From assembly GCA_017463985.1 (NCBI GenBank), contig JAFUEH010000009.1, positions 98,003 through 162,002 on the forward strand: 64,000 nucleotides of DNA, in the 5' to 3' direction. Positions 8,808-16,964 of the stretch are shown piece by piece. How positions within the stretch are numbered: the stretch's first letter is position 1; every line of letters begins with the position of its first letter. The stretch comes from Eubacterium sp. Lineage in GTDB: Bacteria; Bacillota; Clostridia; Oscillospirales; Acutalibacteraceae. The notes under the pieces are model-generated. The model saw only the letters and a program-made list of their open reading frames with translations, was not told the origin of the DNA and searched no databases. Position numbers and translations under genes: made by a program.

Positions 8808-9809
8808 ATGGCATTTTTAAGCACACTTGTTTCGTTTTTCCCCCGCGCCGTTATGCAGGGCGTGCCGATTTTATACGGCGCCACCGGAGAGATCCTGACC
8901 GAAAAATCCGGTAACCTGAACCTCGGTATCCCCGGTATCATGTACATGGGCGGCATCAGCGGCGTCATCGGCGCCTTCCTGTATGAAAATGCTGTCGGTG
9001 CCGGCAATGCGCTGCATCCGTTTTGGGCACTGTTTATTCCGCTGATCTGTACGATCATCGGCTCGCTGATCGCCGGTCTGATCTACTGCTTCCTGACCGT
9101 ATCGCTCAGAGCTAACCAAAACGTAACCGGTCTGGCGCTGACGACCTTCGGCGTCGGCTTCGGTAACTTCTTCGGCGCCTCCCTGATCAAGCTGGTAGAC
9201 AGCGACGTTCCGTCTGTCGCCCTTTCCAGAACCAGCGCCTTCTTTTCCAAAAAGCTGCCGATTGCTGAGACAACCGGCGTATTCGGCAAGCTGTTTCTGT
9301 CCTACGGCTTCTTGGCTTATTTCGCCATTATCGTTGCGATTGTTGCAGCCTATTTCCTGAGCCGCACACGCGGCGGGCTGCACCTGCGCGCCGTCGGTGA
9401 AAATCCGGCCACCGCAGACGCTGCCGGCATTAATGTTAACCGTTCAAAGTACCTGGCCACCTGTATTGGCTCTGTGATTGCCGGCCTCGGCGGTCTGTAC
9501 TACGTCATGGACTATGCGAACGGCGTTTGGTCTAATGAGGGCTTTGGCGACAGAGGCTGGCTCGCGATCGCACTGGTAATCTTTGCGATTTGGCGGCCGA
9601 ACCTCGGCATTTTTGCCTCCGTCATTTTCGGTGGACTGTATATTGTACATCTCTTTACCCCAGGCCTTTCGCTGAAGGCACAGGAGCTGTTCAAAATGCT
9701 GCCGTACGTCGTAACAATCATTGTACTTGTCTTCGTTTCGGCAAGAAAGAAGAAGGAAAATCAGCCGCCGGCTTCGCTGGGACTGTCCTATTTCAGAGAA
9801 GATAGATAA
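8808..9809 (+). CDS. Nucleoside ABC transporter permease, subunit 2
   Basis: A 333-residue membrane protein of the NupQ type. It has GATGEILTEKSGNLNLGIPGIMYMGG, ENPATADAAGINVNRSKY and GFGDRGWLAIALVIFAIWRP, all typical of this family. ATG at 8808 follows GGGGAGG. It closes the transporter operon and is followed by a hairpin. Confidence 0.93.
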   Translation: MAFLSTLVSFFPRAVMQGVPILYGATGEILTEKSGNLNLGIPGIMYMGGISGVIGAFLYENAVGAGNALHPFWALFIPLICTIIGSLIAGLIYCFLTVSLRANQNVTGLALTTFGVGFGNFFGASLIKLVDSDVPSVALSRTSAFFSKKLPIAETTGVFGKLFLSYGFLAYFAIIVAIVAAYFLSRTRGGLHLRAVGENPATADAAGINVNRSKYLATCIGSVIAGLGGLYYVMDYANGVWSNEGFGDRGWLAIALVIFAIWRPNLGIFASVIFGGLYIVHLFTPGLSLKAQELFKMLPYVVTIIVLVFVSARKKKENQPPASLGLSYFREDR

Positions 9810-9820
9810 TGCAAAGCATC

Positions 9821-9841
9821 AAGGGCGGCGCGTCCGCCCTT
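9821..9841 (+). terminator. Terminator after the nucleoside transporter operon
   Basis: AAGGGCGG/CCGCCCTT stem with a 5-nt loop and a weak T-rich tail. Read-through into hpt is possible. Confidence 0.6.
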
Positions 9842-9869
9842 CTGTTATTCCACAGGTTTGAGGTTTATT

Positions 9870-10442
9870 ATGGCTAATATCAACATTCATGAGGACGTGG
9901 AACGCATCCTCGTCACGGAAGAAGAATTAAGAGAAATCAACCGCCGTCTCGGTAAAAAGATCACCGAAGATTATAAGGATAAAAAGCTGTTCATCGTCGG
10001 TATTCTGAAAGGCTCGATCTATTTCATGACTGATTTGACGCGCAATATCGACCTGCCGCTGGAAATCGACTTTCTCGGCGTATCCAGCTACGGCAGCAGT
10101 ACCCGTACCTCCGGTCAGGTCAAGATCATCAAGGACCTTGACAAGTCCATCGCCGGCTATGACGTGCTTTTGATCGAGGATATTCTCGACACCGGCAGAA
10201 CGCTGTCCTACGTCAGCAATATGCTGCAGTCACGCGGCGCCAATTCGATCGCCGTCTGCACCCTGCTGGATAAGCCGGAGCGCCGTGCGCCGGACGTAAC
10301 GCTCGTGCCGGAATACGTCGGCTGCGACGTACCGAATGCGTTTGTGATCGGTTACGGACTTGACTATGACCAAAAATACCGCAACCTGCCCTACATCGGC
10401 GTAATCAAGGAGAGCGCCATCAAGCCGGAGGACCGTGATTAA
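9870..10442 (+). CDS. hpt: Hypoxanthine phosphoribosyltransferase
   Basis: Makes IMP or GMP from hypoxanthine or guanine and PRPP. The 190-residue protein has VGILKGSIYFMTDL, the flexible-loop region SSYGSSTRTSGQV, the PRPP-binding motif VLLIEDILDTGRTL, and LLDKPERR. ATG at 9870 follows GAGGT. It continues the purine salvage theme set by xpt and the nucleoside importer; a TTG-started membrane gene follows after 2 nt. Confidence 0.95.
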   Translation: MANINIHEDVERILVTEEELREINRRLGKKITEDYKDKKLFIVGILKGSIYFMTDLTRNIDLPLEIDFLGVSSYGSSTRTSGQVKIIKDLDKSIAGYDVLLIEDILDTGRTLSYVSNMLQSRGANSIAVCTLLDKPERRAPDVTLVPEYVGCDVPNAFVIGYGLDYDQKYRNLPYIGVIKESAIKPEDRD

Positions 10443-10444
10443 TC

Positions 10445-11110
10445 TTGAAGAAGATCAAATTTCCGCGTGAGCTGAGCTTTGTGCTGGCGATGCTGGTCAT
10501 GCCCTTTGCGATCGCGCTGATGACGAAGGCGAATCTTGGCCTGTCCATGATCGCAGCGCCAACCTATATTATCAGCGAAAAGGTCCCCTTTTTGACCTAC
10601 GGCCAGACAGAATATATTTTTCAGGCGCTGGTGCTGGTCGTGATGTGCCTGACGGTCAGCAAGTTCCGTTTGACGTATCTGACCTCCTTTCTGACCGCCA
10701 TCCTCTACGGCAGCATCCTCGACCTTTTTATTTGGCTGCTGTCGCCTGTCAGCATGGACGCACTGTGGCAACGGATCATTGCGTTTCTGTGCGGTATGCT
10801 GTTGACCTCGCTGGGCGTGGCGCTGTTTATGAACACCTACCTGGCGCCGTGCGCTTATGACTATTTTGTACGCACCGTGGTACAGGAAAAACAGCTCGAT
10901 CTGCGCAGGTTTAAACTCGGCTTTGATGCTGTATTTCTGCTGATCAGTACCGCGCTGACCCTGCTGTTATTCCGCCGCTTCATCGGCATCACCTGGGGTA
11001 CGCTGGTGATCGTCGTGTGTAACGGCAATATCATTGCTTTCCTCAACAAGCAGATGAACCGGCACTTTGAATTTTTCGACCTGTTCCCAAAGCTCTCAAA
11101 GCATTTTTGA
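10445..11110 (+). CDS. YitT/YczE-like integral membrane protein (DUF6198-like)
   Basis: A 221-residue protein with about five hydrophobic helices, beginning ELSFVLAMLVMPFAIALMTKANLGLSM. That opening resembles the YczE/YitT-type membrane family annotated as DUF6198 in Clostridia. The start appears to be TTG at 10445, 2 nt after hpt, with GGAGG within the hpt end; the first internal Met is inside the first helix. It is probably co-transcribed with hpt. No catalytic motif is evident and the function is unknown. Confidence 0.75.
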   Translation: MKKIKFPRELSFVLAMLVMPFAIALMTKANLGLSMIAAPTYIISEKVPFLTYGQTEYIFQALVLVVMCLTVSKFRLTYLTSFLTAILYGSILDLFIWLLSPVSMDALWQRIIAFLCGMLLTSLGVALFMNTYLAPCAYDYFVRTVVQEKQLDLRRFKLGFDAVFLLISTALTLLLFRRFIGITWGTLVIVVCNGNIIAFLNKQMNRHFEFFDLFPKLSKHF

Positions 11111-11114
11111 AAAA

Positions 11115-11156
11115 CCGCCGCAACCGGCTGAGTGCCGCGCGGCGGCCTTCTCTTTT
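11115..11156 (+). terminator. Terminator after the hpt operon
   Basis: CCGCCGC/GCGGCGG outer stem with an inner CGGC/GCCG stem, then a CTTCTCTTTT tail. Confidence 0.7.
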
Positions 11157-11162
11157 AATTCA

Positions 11163-11180
11163 TTTTGATATTTATCAAAA
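11163..11180. promoter_or_regulatory. Palindromic operator TTTTGATA-TT-TATCAAAA
   Basis: A perfect 8-bp inverted repeat with a 2-bp centre, 6 bp upstream of the -35 box of the ArsR-containing operon. A half-site-like TTGATAT also overlaps the promoter spacer at 11204. Likely bound by the operon's own ArsR-type regulator (inference). Confidence 0.6.
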
Positions 11181-11186
11181 TAGTTA

Positions 11187-11215
11187 TTGACTTTTTACTG
11201 TGATTGATATACAAT
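11187..11215 (+). promoter_or_regulatory. Promoter of the ArsR/DUF2087 operon
   Basis: TTGACT, 17-bp spacer, TACAAT, 27 bp before the first start codon and next to the palindrome. Confidence 0.75.
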
Positions 11216-11242
11216 TACATCAAACCGTATAAGGAGGAATTC

Positions 11243-11611
11243 ATGATGACAAAAATCGAAAAAGCAACGGCTTTCCTGGATGAAAAGCTGGCCGCCTCAA
11301 AAGAGACGGAGGAACGCCTGCGTGCAGAGGGCAGAGAGGACGAAGCGGTACTGGAAAAGATCAGCGGCAATATCTACGGTATTTTCAGAACCGTGCTGCT
11401 GACAGCCAAAAAGGCGAAGCACACCGAGGAAGACCAGCTCACCTTTATTAAGAGCAACCTGTCGAACATTCCGCGTGGCTGGAAGATCGCGCTGGAACAG
11501 GCGCAAAAGGCCGGCGACGCCGTCAGAGAAAAGCACGAGCAAGTCAAGCTGGAAGCACTGACCGCGATCGAAAAGCGTTTTGCGGAGATCTGGGAGGACA
11601 ACCATGACTGA
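11243..11611 (+). CDS. Small cytosolic helical protein of unknown function
   Basis: About 122 residues, rich in Lys/Glu/Ala and predicted mostly alpha-helical, with no signal peptide or membrane segment. The start is one of two consecutive ATGs (11243 or 11246) after AAGGAGG. It overlaps the ArsR/DUF2087 gene by 8 nt, so the two are co-translated and may act together. I do not recognise the family. Confidence 0.75.
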   Translation: MMTKIEKATAFLDEKLAASKETEERLRAEGREDEAVLEKISGNIYGIFRTVLLTAKKAKHTEEDQLTFIKSNLSNIPRGWKIALEQAQKAGDAVREKHEQVKLEALTAIEKRFAEIWEDNHD

Positions 11612-12164
11612 AATGGAGGCCATCGCGCTGTTTAAATGCCTGGCAGACCGTTCGCGGCTGCAGATCGTCAAATCACTGGCACGCGAGGATACGTATGTAG
11701 AGCTGTTGGCGGAGCGGCTGGGGCTCACGCCTTCCACCGTTTCCTTCCATCTGAAAAAGCTGGCGCAGCTCGGTGCTGTTACCGCCTACAAAGCGCAGTA
11801 TTATACGATGTATTCCCTTTGCAGCGACATCTTCGACGTATCACTGCTGGAGATCCTGCACGAGGAATCGGACGACGCTCAGCTGCAAGCCGAGCGCGAG
11901 CAGGCCTACCGCAGCAAAGTGCTCGAGGCTTTCTTTGAATTCGGCAAGCTCAAGGCGATTCCTGCGCAGCGCAAAAAAGAGCGCATTATTTTAGAAGAAA
12001 TCGCCAAGTCTTTCGCGCCGGAAAGGGATTATACCGAGCGCGAGGTCAACCTCATCATTGCGGATTTTTACGACGACTTCTGCACCCTGCGCCGCGACAT
12101 GATTGCGGAAGGCCTGATGACGCGACGTAACGGCATCTACCGCCGCACGGAGGCAGTGTCCTGA
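11604..12164 (+). CDS. ArsR-type winged-helix regulator with DUF2087 domain
   Basis: About 186 residues. Residues 1-80 form an ArsR/SmtB winged helix (LFKCLADRSRLQIVKSLA, LTPSTVSFHLKKLAQLGAV). The C-terminal 80 residues match DUF2087: LKAIPAQRKKERIILEEIAK, YTEREVNLIIADF, LRRDMIAEGLMTR. There is no obvious Cys metal site, so it may not be a metal sensor. It starts inside the preceding gene after GGAGG and likely regulates its own operon through the palindrome at 11163. Confidence 0.88.
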   Translation: MTEMEAIALFKCLADRSRLQIVKSLAREDTYVELLAERLGLTPSTVSFHLKKLAQLGAVTAYKAQYYTMYSLCSDIFDVSLLEILHEESDDAQLQAEREQAYRSKVLEAFFEFGKLKAIPAQRKKERIILEEIAKSFAPERDYTEREVNLIIADFYDDFCTLRRDMIAEGLMTRRNGIYRRTEAVS

Positions 12165-12172
12165 AACGCAAC

Positions 12173-12210
12173 AAAAGCATACCGCCAATTTAAATAAGCG
12201 GTATGCTTTT
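12173..12210 (+). terminator. Terminator after the ArsR/DUF2087 operon
   Basis: Perfect 13-bp stem AAAAGCATACCGC/GCGGTATGCTTTT with a 12-nt AT-rich loop. Confidence 0.85.
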
Positions 12211-12309
12211 ATATCTAATTATTAAATATTTGATAAATCTTTTCCAAACCGGTTGCAAAAAACTGCCTGTCCGTGTAAGGTAAAAGTAATACGGCAACAG
12301 GAGGCGCTT

Positions 12310-12855
12310 ATGAAAAAACAGCTGGCAAATATTATTTCATCCTCGCGCATTGCAGCAGCGATCGCGTTATACTTTTTTTCAACCGTCACGGCACCCTTCT
12401 TAGTGCTGTATGCCTTTTGCGGCCTGACCGACGCCATCGACGGTCCGGTTGCCCGAAAAACGAACAGCACCAGCGAGCTGGGCGCTACACTGGATACCAT
12501 CGGTGACGTGGCTACGTATGTGGCGATCGCCAAGATCCTGATTGCCGCACACCTGGTACCGCTGTGGGTGCTGCTTTGGTTCATCGGCAGCGCTGTCGCT
12601 ATTATTGCATCCGGCTTTGTCGCCCACAAGCGCTTTGGAAAGTTTTATATCGTTCATTCCCTGTTTGGCAAAATTATGGGCGTCTTTGCCTTTACGCTGC
12701 CCTTTGCCTTTTATTTCAATCTGCTGGTATATTGCTACTGTGCACTCTGCACCTCAGCCAGCATTTCTGCACTGGAATCGAATATCATCCAGCTGAAGCT
12801 CAAGGAATACGACCCGCACGTCATGGCCCTGTGGCAGCTGAAAAAGCATAAATAA
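12310..12855 (+). CDS. CDP-alcohol phosphatidyltransferase family protein
   Basis: A 181-residue membrane enzyme that transfers a phosphatidyl group from a CDP-activated lipid to an alcohol. The signature DGxxARx8GxxxDxxxD is intact (DGPVAR, then G, D and D in ELGATLDTIGDV). Several hydrophobic helices follow. ATG at 12310 lies 5 nt after AGGAGG. The acceptor (glycerol phosphate, inositol, serine or another) cannot be told from sequence. It is monocistronic, with terminators on both sides. Confidence 0.85.
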   Translation: MKKQLANIISSSRIAAAIALYFFSTVTAPFLVLYAFCGLTDAIDGPVARKTNSTSELGATLDTIGDVATYVAIAKILIAAHLVPLWVLLWFIGSAVAIIASGFVAHKRFGKFYIVHSLFGKIMGVFAFTLPFAFYFNLLVYCYCALCTSASISALESNIIQLKLKEYDPHVMALWQLKKHK

Positions 12856-12870
12856 AATAAGAAAAAATAC

Positions 12871-12905
12871 GGCGGCAGCCCTTTTCGGGGTTGCCGCCTT
12901 GTTTT
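12871..12905. terminator. Bidirectional terminator between convergent genes
   Basis: GGCGGCAGCCC/GGGGTTGCCGCC stem with one G-T pair and a TTTTC loop, A-rich on one side and T-rich on the other. It serves the CDP-alcohol transferase gene and hypB. Confidence 0.8.
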
Positions 12906-12907
12906 AT

Positions 12908-13576
12908 TTATGCGTTCCACGTGTCGATCTGATTGCGCAACCAGTCGCACCAAGCGTCAACGCCTTCGCCGGTCCTGGCCGAGATAAAGAAGATGGCTGC
13001 ATTGGGGTTGAGCTTTTTAATACGCGCCACCACCGCGTCGTCATCAAATTCAAACACAGACTTCGTGTCGATCTTATTAATCAAAACCGCGTCACAGATC
13101 GAGAACATCAACGGGTATTTCAGCGGCTTGTCGTCGCCCTCAGGCACCGAAAGGATCATCGCATTCTTGCTGGCGCCGGTATCAAACTCCGCCGGACAAA
13201 CCAAATTGCCGACGTTTTCCAGCACAACAAAATCAAACGCGTCAGCGTCGATGTTGTCCAGACCCTGCTTCGTCATACCGGCATCCAGATGACACATGCC
13301 GCCGGTATGGAGCTGAATGGACTGCACGCCGGTCGCGGCAATCGTTTTTGCGTCGACGTCAGAATCAATATCGGCCTCCATCACGCCGATTTTATATTCG
13401 TCCTTCAGGCGTGCAATCGTCGCCTTAAGCGTCGTGGTCTTGCCGCTGCCCGGAGAGGACATCAGGTTCAGCAAAAAGGTTTTGTCCTTTTTCAGCTGTT
13501 CGCGGAGCTTATCTGCTTCCCTGTCATTATTTTCAAATACCGATTTTTTGATTTCAATTACCTTATAATCACTCAT
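12908..13576 (-). CDS. hypB: Nickel-incorporation GTPase HypB
   Basis: A SIMIBI-class GTPase that helps insert nickel into [NiFe]-hydrogenase (or urease). The 222-residue protein has the P-loop SSPGSGKTT, MEADIDSDVDA, the nickel/zinc-site region GGMCHLDA, ENVGNLVCPAEFDTGA and the guanine-specificity motif NKID. There is no His-rich N-terminal nickel store. No other hyp, hydrogenase or urease genes are in the window, so its client is not evident here. ATG at 13576 follows AAAGGG. Confidence 0.92.
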   Translation of the reverse strand: MSDYKVIEIKKSVFENNDREADKLREQLKKDKTFLLNLMSSPGSGKTTTLKATIARLKDEYKIGVMEADIDSDVDAKTIAATGVQSIQLHTGGMCHLDAGMTKQGLDNIDADAFDFVVLENVGNLVCPAEFDTGASKNAMILSVPEGDDKPLKYPLMFSICDAVLINKIDTKSVFEFDDDAVVARIKKLNPNAAIFFISARTGEGVDAWCDWLRNQIDTWNA

Positions 13577-13682
13577 CTTTTTCCCTTTCTTACGGTGAGA
13601 TTTATCCTTATTGTATGCTTTACACGCCGTTCTGTCAAGCCCCCGAAGGGGATATCCGCCGCAATATTTTTAAAAATTTTTC

Positions 13683-13711
13683 TTACGAAAAAAAGCGAAT
13701 TATGCTATAAT
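13683..13711 (+). promoter_or_regulatory. Extended -10 promoter of carD
   Basis: TTACGA, 17-bp spacer, TGC-TATAAT; the -35 is weak but the extended -10 is perfect. Confidence 0.65.
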
Positions 13712-13727
13712 TAATTTGGTGATAACA

Positions 13728-14231
13728 ATGCAAAACAAGCAATTGTCAATAGGCGATCTGGTGGTTTACTCCACCAAGGGGATCTGCAGGGTAACAGAGG
13801 TTGTACAGAAAATCTTTGACCGAGAGGTAAGGGATTATTACGTTCTGTCACCCATCTATGACAACCGTTCTACCTACTTTATTCCGGTGGATTACGACAG
13901 CGACAAGGTTCATATCAAGGACGCACTGCAGCCGGACGAAGCGAAAGCGCTGCTGCAATTTGCCAAAACGGCAAAGCCGCTGGACTGGATCGCTAACCCG
14001 AATGAGCGCCGCCAGCAGTTTGACCGCGTCTATAAGGCGGAACCGCGCCGGGAAAAGATCAAGCTGATCAAGGCGTTGAAAGCGCACGAACGGCAGCAAA
14101 AGGCGCACGGTAAACAGCTATATGCCGCCGACTCGCGTATCTTATCCGGCTGTGAAGCCCTCATCGTTGACGAGCTGGCACACGTACTGAACCTGCCGCA
14201 GGCGGATATCCTCCCCTATTTAGAACCTTAA
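13728..14231 (+). CDS. CarD-family transcriptional regulator
   Basis: A 167-residue homologue of CarD/CdnL, which binds the RNA polymerase beta subunit and stabilises open promoter complexes. The N-terminal RNAP-interaction domain is clear (SIGDLVVYSTKGICRVTEV, YYVLSPIYDNRSTYFIPVD). The C-terminal half is helical, as in family members. ATG at 13728 is preferred to upstream TTG/GTG codons because GGTGAT precedes it. Monocistronic with its own promoter. Confidence 0.9.
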   Translation: MQNKQLSIGDLVVYSTKGICRVTEVVQKIFDREVRDYYVLSPIYDNRSTYFIPVDYDSDKVHIKDALQPDEAKALLQFAKTAKPLDWIANPNERRQQFDRVYKAEPRREKIKLIKALKAHERQQKAHGKQLYAADSRILSGCEALIVDELAHVLNLPQADILPYLEP

Positions 14232-14315
14232 GCATTGGAGATGCGAACCGGACAGCCTAAAATCGCTGAAAATGGCATAAGTGCACATTTTTCTTCTGGA
14301 CATACCGTAAAACAG

Positions 14316-14346
14316 AGGCAGCCTCACTATTTTTGTGAGGCTGCCT
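14316..14346. terminator. Bidirectional terminator overlapping the end of birA
   Basis: AGGCAGCCTCAC/GTGAGGCTGCCT 12-bp stem with loop TATTTTT. The stop codon of birA lies in the loop and its last codons form one arm. It also terminates carD. Confidence 0.8.
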
Positions 14347-15085
14347 TTCTGACAGAAATTTCACCGCTGCGCAGCACCGCAAACGAACCGTCCCCGTGCA
14401 GCACTGTCAGTCCGCCGGAGGCGTCGATGTCCACCGCCAGCGCCGTGCGCTGCTCACCGCTATGAACATACACAATTTCTTCACCCAAGAGCAGCGAACG
14501 CGCGCGGTATTCCTCTGCAAAATCGGCAAAGCGCCTCGACAACAGCTCGCTTAGCGCGTTGGAGACCGCTGCTACCAACTGCTCACGGCCAACCGCCACG
14601 TCAAGCGCACCGCCGTTTTCTACTGTCGACGGGAAGTCGGCAGTGCTGATATTGATCCCGATACCGATCACCACGGCGTCTGCATTGGCAGACCGGCTGC
14701 TGCGCACCGCCTCCGCCAAAATACCGGCCACCTTTTTACCGTTCAGGTAAATATCGTTTACCCATTTGATTTTCGGCTTTAGCGGCGTCAGCTGCTCGAT
14801 CGCGCGGCAAACCGCTACTGCCACCGCCGTCGTGACCGATACCTCGCTATCCGCCGGCTGATAAGGCAGCACGAGCGAAAAGTACACGCCGGTGTCCGCC
14901 GGCGAATAAAAGCGTTTTCCCTGACGTCCGCGGCCAGCCGTCTGTTCGTCCGCCGCCAGCAGCAGTACGCCGCTCATTCCCTGTGCCAGCAGGCGCTTCG
15001 CCTCGTTGTTGGTGGAGTCGACGGTGGGATAGGTAAATACCGTCGCCGGAAACCGGATTAAATTTTGAAGCAGCTGCTTATCCAT
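14327..15085 (-). CDS. birA: Biotin--[acetyl-CoA carboxylase] ligase
   Basis: Activates biotin as biotinyl-AMP and attaches it to carboxylase carrier domains. The 252-residue form lacks the N-terminal DNA-binding domain of bifunctional BirA. Catalytic features include STNNEAKRLL, the biotin loop AGRGRQGKRF, KIKWVNDIYLNGKKVAGIL and GIGINIS. A C-terminal SH3-like domain follows. ATG at 15085 has TAGGA upstream; an earlier ATG at 15103 lacks a ribosome-binding site. Confidence 0.94.
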   Translation of the reverse strand: MDKQLLQNLIRFPATVFTYPTVDSTNNEAKRLLAQGMSGVLLLAADEQTAGRGRQGKRFYSPADTGVYFSLVLPYQPADSEVSVTTAVAVAVCRAIEQLTPLKPKIKWVNDIYLNGKKVAGILAEAVRSSRSANADAVVIGIGINISTADFPSTVENGGALDVAVGREQLVAAVSNALSELLSRRFADFAEEYRARSLLLGEEIVYVHSGEQRTALAVDIDASGGLTVLHGDGSFAVLRSGEISVRKAASQK

Positions 15086-15112
15086 GTTTAGTCCTACAAC
15101 CATCTATAACCA

Positions 15113-15135
15113 AAAAGGAGCCGATGGCTCCTTTT
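15113..15135 (-). terminator. Terminator between a surface protein gene and birA
   Basis: AAAAGGAGCC/GGCTCCTTTT with a 3-nt loop, T-rich on the minus strand; it overlaps the stop codon of the upstream gene. Confidence 0.8.
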
Positions 15136-16411
15136 ATTTTGTGCCGAAGTTAATTTCGATCGTTTCAATTTCGTCCTTGGCGTACGTCCTGTCAAAGGTG
15201 ATCGTCAGGGTGTCGCCGCTTTCGTTCAGCTCACACGTGTAAGCAATATCATACGGCGTTCCCTCCGTGTTCTCATTGATCACCACAGAATACTGCGCAC
15301 TGTTCGCCACCTGCTCAGAAAAACGGCAGCCGGCCTTCGCTTTCAGCACCACGCCCGATTCCGTCAGCGTAATAACAGACACGCCGCCGAGATCGCCCAG
15401 CTCATCGGTAACATCAACGGTCTGCGTGAGCGTCTGCTCGTCCAGCTTCATGTTGTGCTTGATCCATTTCATCTCCGCTACCGGTGCAGCCGACGTCAGA
15501 TTTTCCGTATACGACCACGCCGCCGCGGCCGTCATCTGCGGCTCCGCAACAAGATAGGCGCTGTTGGGAGTAAACTGAATGCTTTTTGCGGCGATGGTAT
15601 ACTCTGTATTCGAGACCAGCGCAATGTCGAAGGACAGTGTGCCGGCCTGCTGAATTTCCGTGGTGCCGTCATAAGAAACGTCTACGTCAATATCCACGCT
15701 GATTGTGCCGTCGTCGGCCACAGAGTAGATACCGCGACCTCTGTCCCACATTGCGACGGTAAGATACTGTCCGTTTTCATCCTGCAGCGCGCGGAAATAG
15801 CCCGTGTGCGCGTCGATCGCAATACCGGTGGCTTCGTCTAGCCGCAGGACGTTGCCCTTGCTGTTCGCGACCATCGCCAGCTGTACGATTTTTTTGCAGT
15901 TATTCAGCTGTCCGAGCGCGGCAAGGATATTTTTCTCTACCAAGCTACGCCAAGCGGCCTCGTTGAGCACCGCAACCTCAAAGCCATTCTCGCTCTCCGG
16001 CGCGCGATTGACCACATAGACCGTATAGATATAGCTGTTGCTCATCTCGTCGTAGTTGGCTACGCCCTTAATAATCAGCTCATCCTCTGCGTCGTCGTCA
16101 ATATTCGCCAGCACCATCTGCGGCGGTTCCAGGTCGATGTCCTGGCTCCAGCCGGAAAACTCGTAGCGTTTTCCCTGATACTCCAGTATTATCAGGTCGC
16201 CGCTTTTGTACAGAATATAGTCGCCTTCACGCCCGAGCGTGCTAAGCGCGGCGTATTTTTCTGTCACCGGCGGTTTGCTGACAGTCGTCAGCTGATACTG
16301 ACTGTCACCGCCAAGAAAGGCCGGTCGGTTACCGGTCGTATAATAATACATCCCCAGCACCGTCAGCGCCGCCAGCACCAGCACTAATAGAATTTTTAAA
16401 AAATACTTCAT
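15134..16411 (-). CDS. Membrane-anchored extracytoplasmic protein with FG-GAP-like motif
   Basis: A 425-residue protein. Residues 4-25 form a signal anchor (FLKILLVLVLAALTVLGMYYY) without a clear cleavage site. The exported part is beta-rich. ANIDDDAEDELIIKG (about residues 100-115) resembles the Asp-rich calcium loop of FG-GAP/VCBS repeats. The C-terminal half carries alternating beta-strand segments (SLSFDIALVSNTEYTIA, TITFDRTYAKDEIETIEI). I do not recognise a named family. It precedes birA, separated by a terminator. Confidence 0.75.
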   Translation of the reverse strand: MKYFLKILLVLVLAALTVLGMYYYTTGNRPAFLGGDSQYQLTTVSKPPVTEKYAALSTLGREGDYILYKSGDLIILEYQGKRYEFSGWSQDIDLEPPQMVLANIDDDAEDELIIKGVANYDEMSNSYIYTVYVVNRAPESENGFEVAVLNEAAWRSLVEKNILAALGQLNNCKKIVQLAMVANSKGNVLRLDEATGIAIDAHTGYFRALQDENGQYLTVAMWDRGRGIYSVADDGTISVDIDVDVSYDGTTEIQQAGTLSFDIALVSNTEYTIAAKSIQFTPNSAYLVAEPQMTAAAAWSYTENLTSAAPVAEMKWIKHNMKLDEQTLTQTVDVTDELGDLGGVSVITLTESGVVLKAKAGCRFSEQVANSAQYSVVINENTEGTPYDIAYTCELNESGDTLTITFDRTYAKDEIETIEINFGTK

Positions 16412-16446
16412 GGCTCGTCACTTGTCCCAAAGGGCGCAGTTCTTAT

Positions 16447-16944
16447 TTATACCTTGTCCTCGTCAAAGGAAACCGTAATCGTTTTGTCGCTATGGAAATG
16501 GGTCAGCTTCACACCGGCTGCTGCAAACATTTTTTTGCTGGCGAGCGTGGAGGGCGTGTTGCCGTATTTATCGGATATGTAAATGACCTCTTTGATACCG
16601 CTTTGAATGATCGCCTTCGCGCATTCATTGCACGGGAACAGCGCTACGAAGATCCTGGCGCCGCGGAGATCCTGTCCGCCGGCGTTCAGGATGGCGTTCA
16701 GCTCCGCATGGCACACAAAGGGATATTTTGTATCGTTCGCCTCGTCAGCGCTGCGCTCCCACGGAAAATCATCGTCGCTGCAGCCGCGCGGGAAGCCGTT
16801 ATAGCCCACAGCCATAATTTTATTTTCATTGGATACAATACAGGCGCCCACCTGCGTGCTCGGGTCTTTGCTGCGCATCGACGACAGCAGCGAAACACCC
16901 ATAAAATATTCATCCCAGCTGATATAATCCTCGCGCTTTGGCAT
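16447..16944 (-). CDS. dCMP deaminase family protein
   Basis: Zinc-dependent deaminase, probably converting dCMP to dUMP for dTTP synthesis (ComEB-like). The 165-residue protein has the zinc signature CHAELNAILN (His, catalytic Glu) and PCNECAK (two Cys), plus STQVGACIVS and GYNGFPRGC typical of dCMP deaminases. ATG at 16944 is preceded by AAGGAG. It lies just downstream of the Mrp-like gene on the same strand, probably the same operon. Confidence 0.9.
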   Translation of the reverse strand: MPKREDYISWDEYFMGVSLLSSMRSKDPSTQVGACIVSNENKIMAVGYNGFPRGCSDDDFPWERSADEANDTKYPFVCHAELNAILNAGGQDLRGARIFVALFPCNECAKAIIQSGIKEVIYISDKYGNTPSTLASKKMFAAAGVKLTHFHSDKTITVSFDEDKV

Positions 16945-16964
16945 ATTCGCTTCTCCTTTATCCG

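Noticed and set aside
12899-13714. Long plus-strand frame over hypB
   Set aside because: It is antisense to the clear hypB gene and its composition (many Arg, His, Gln) is typical of a shadow frame in GC-rich DNA.
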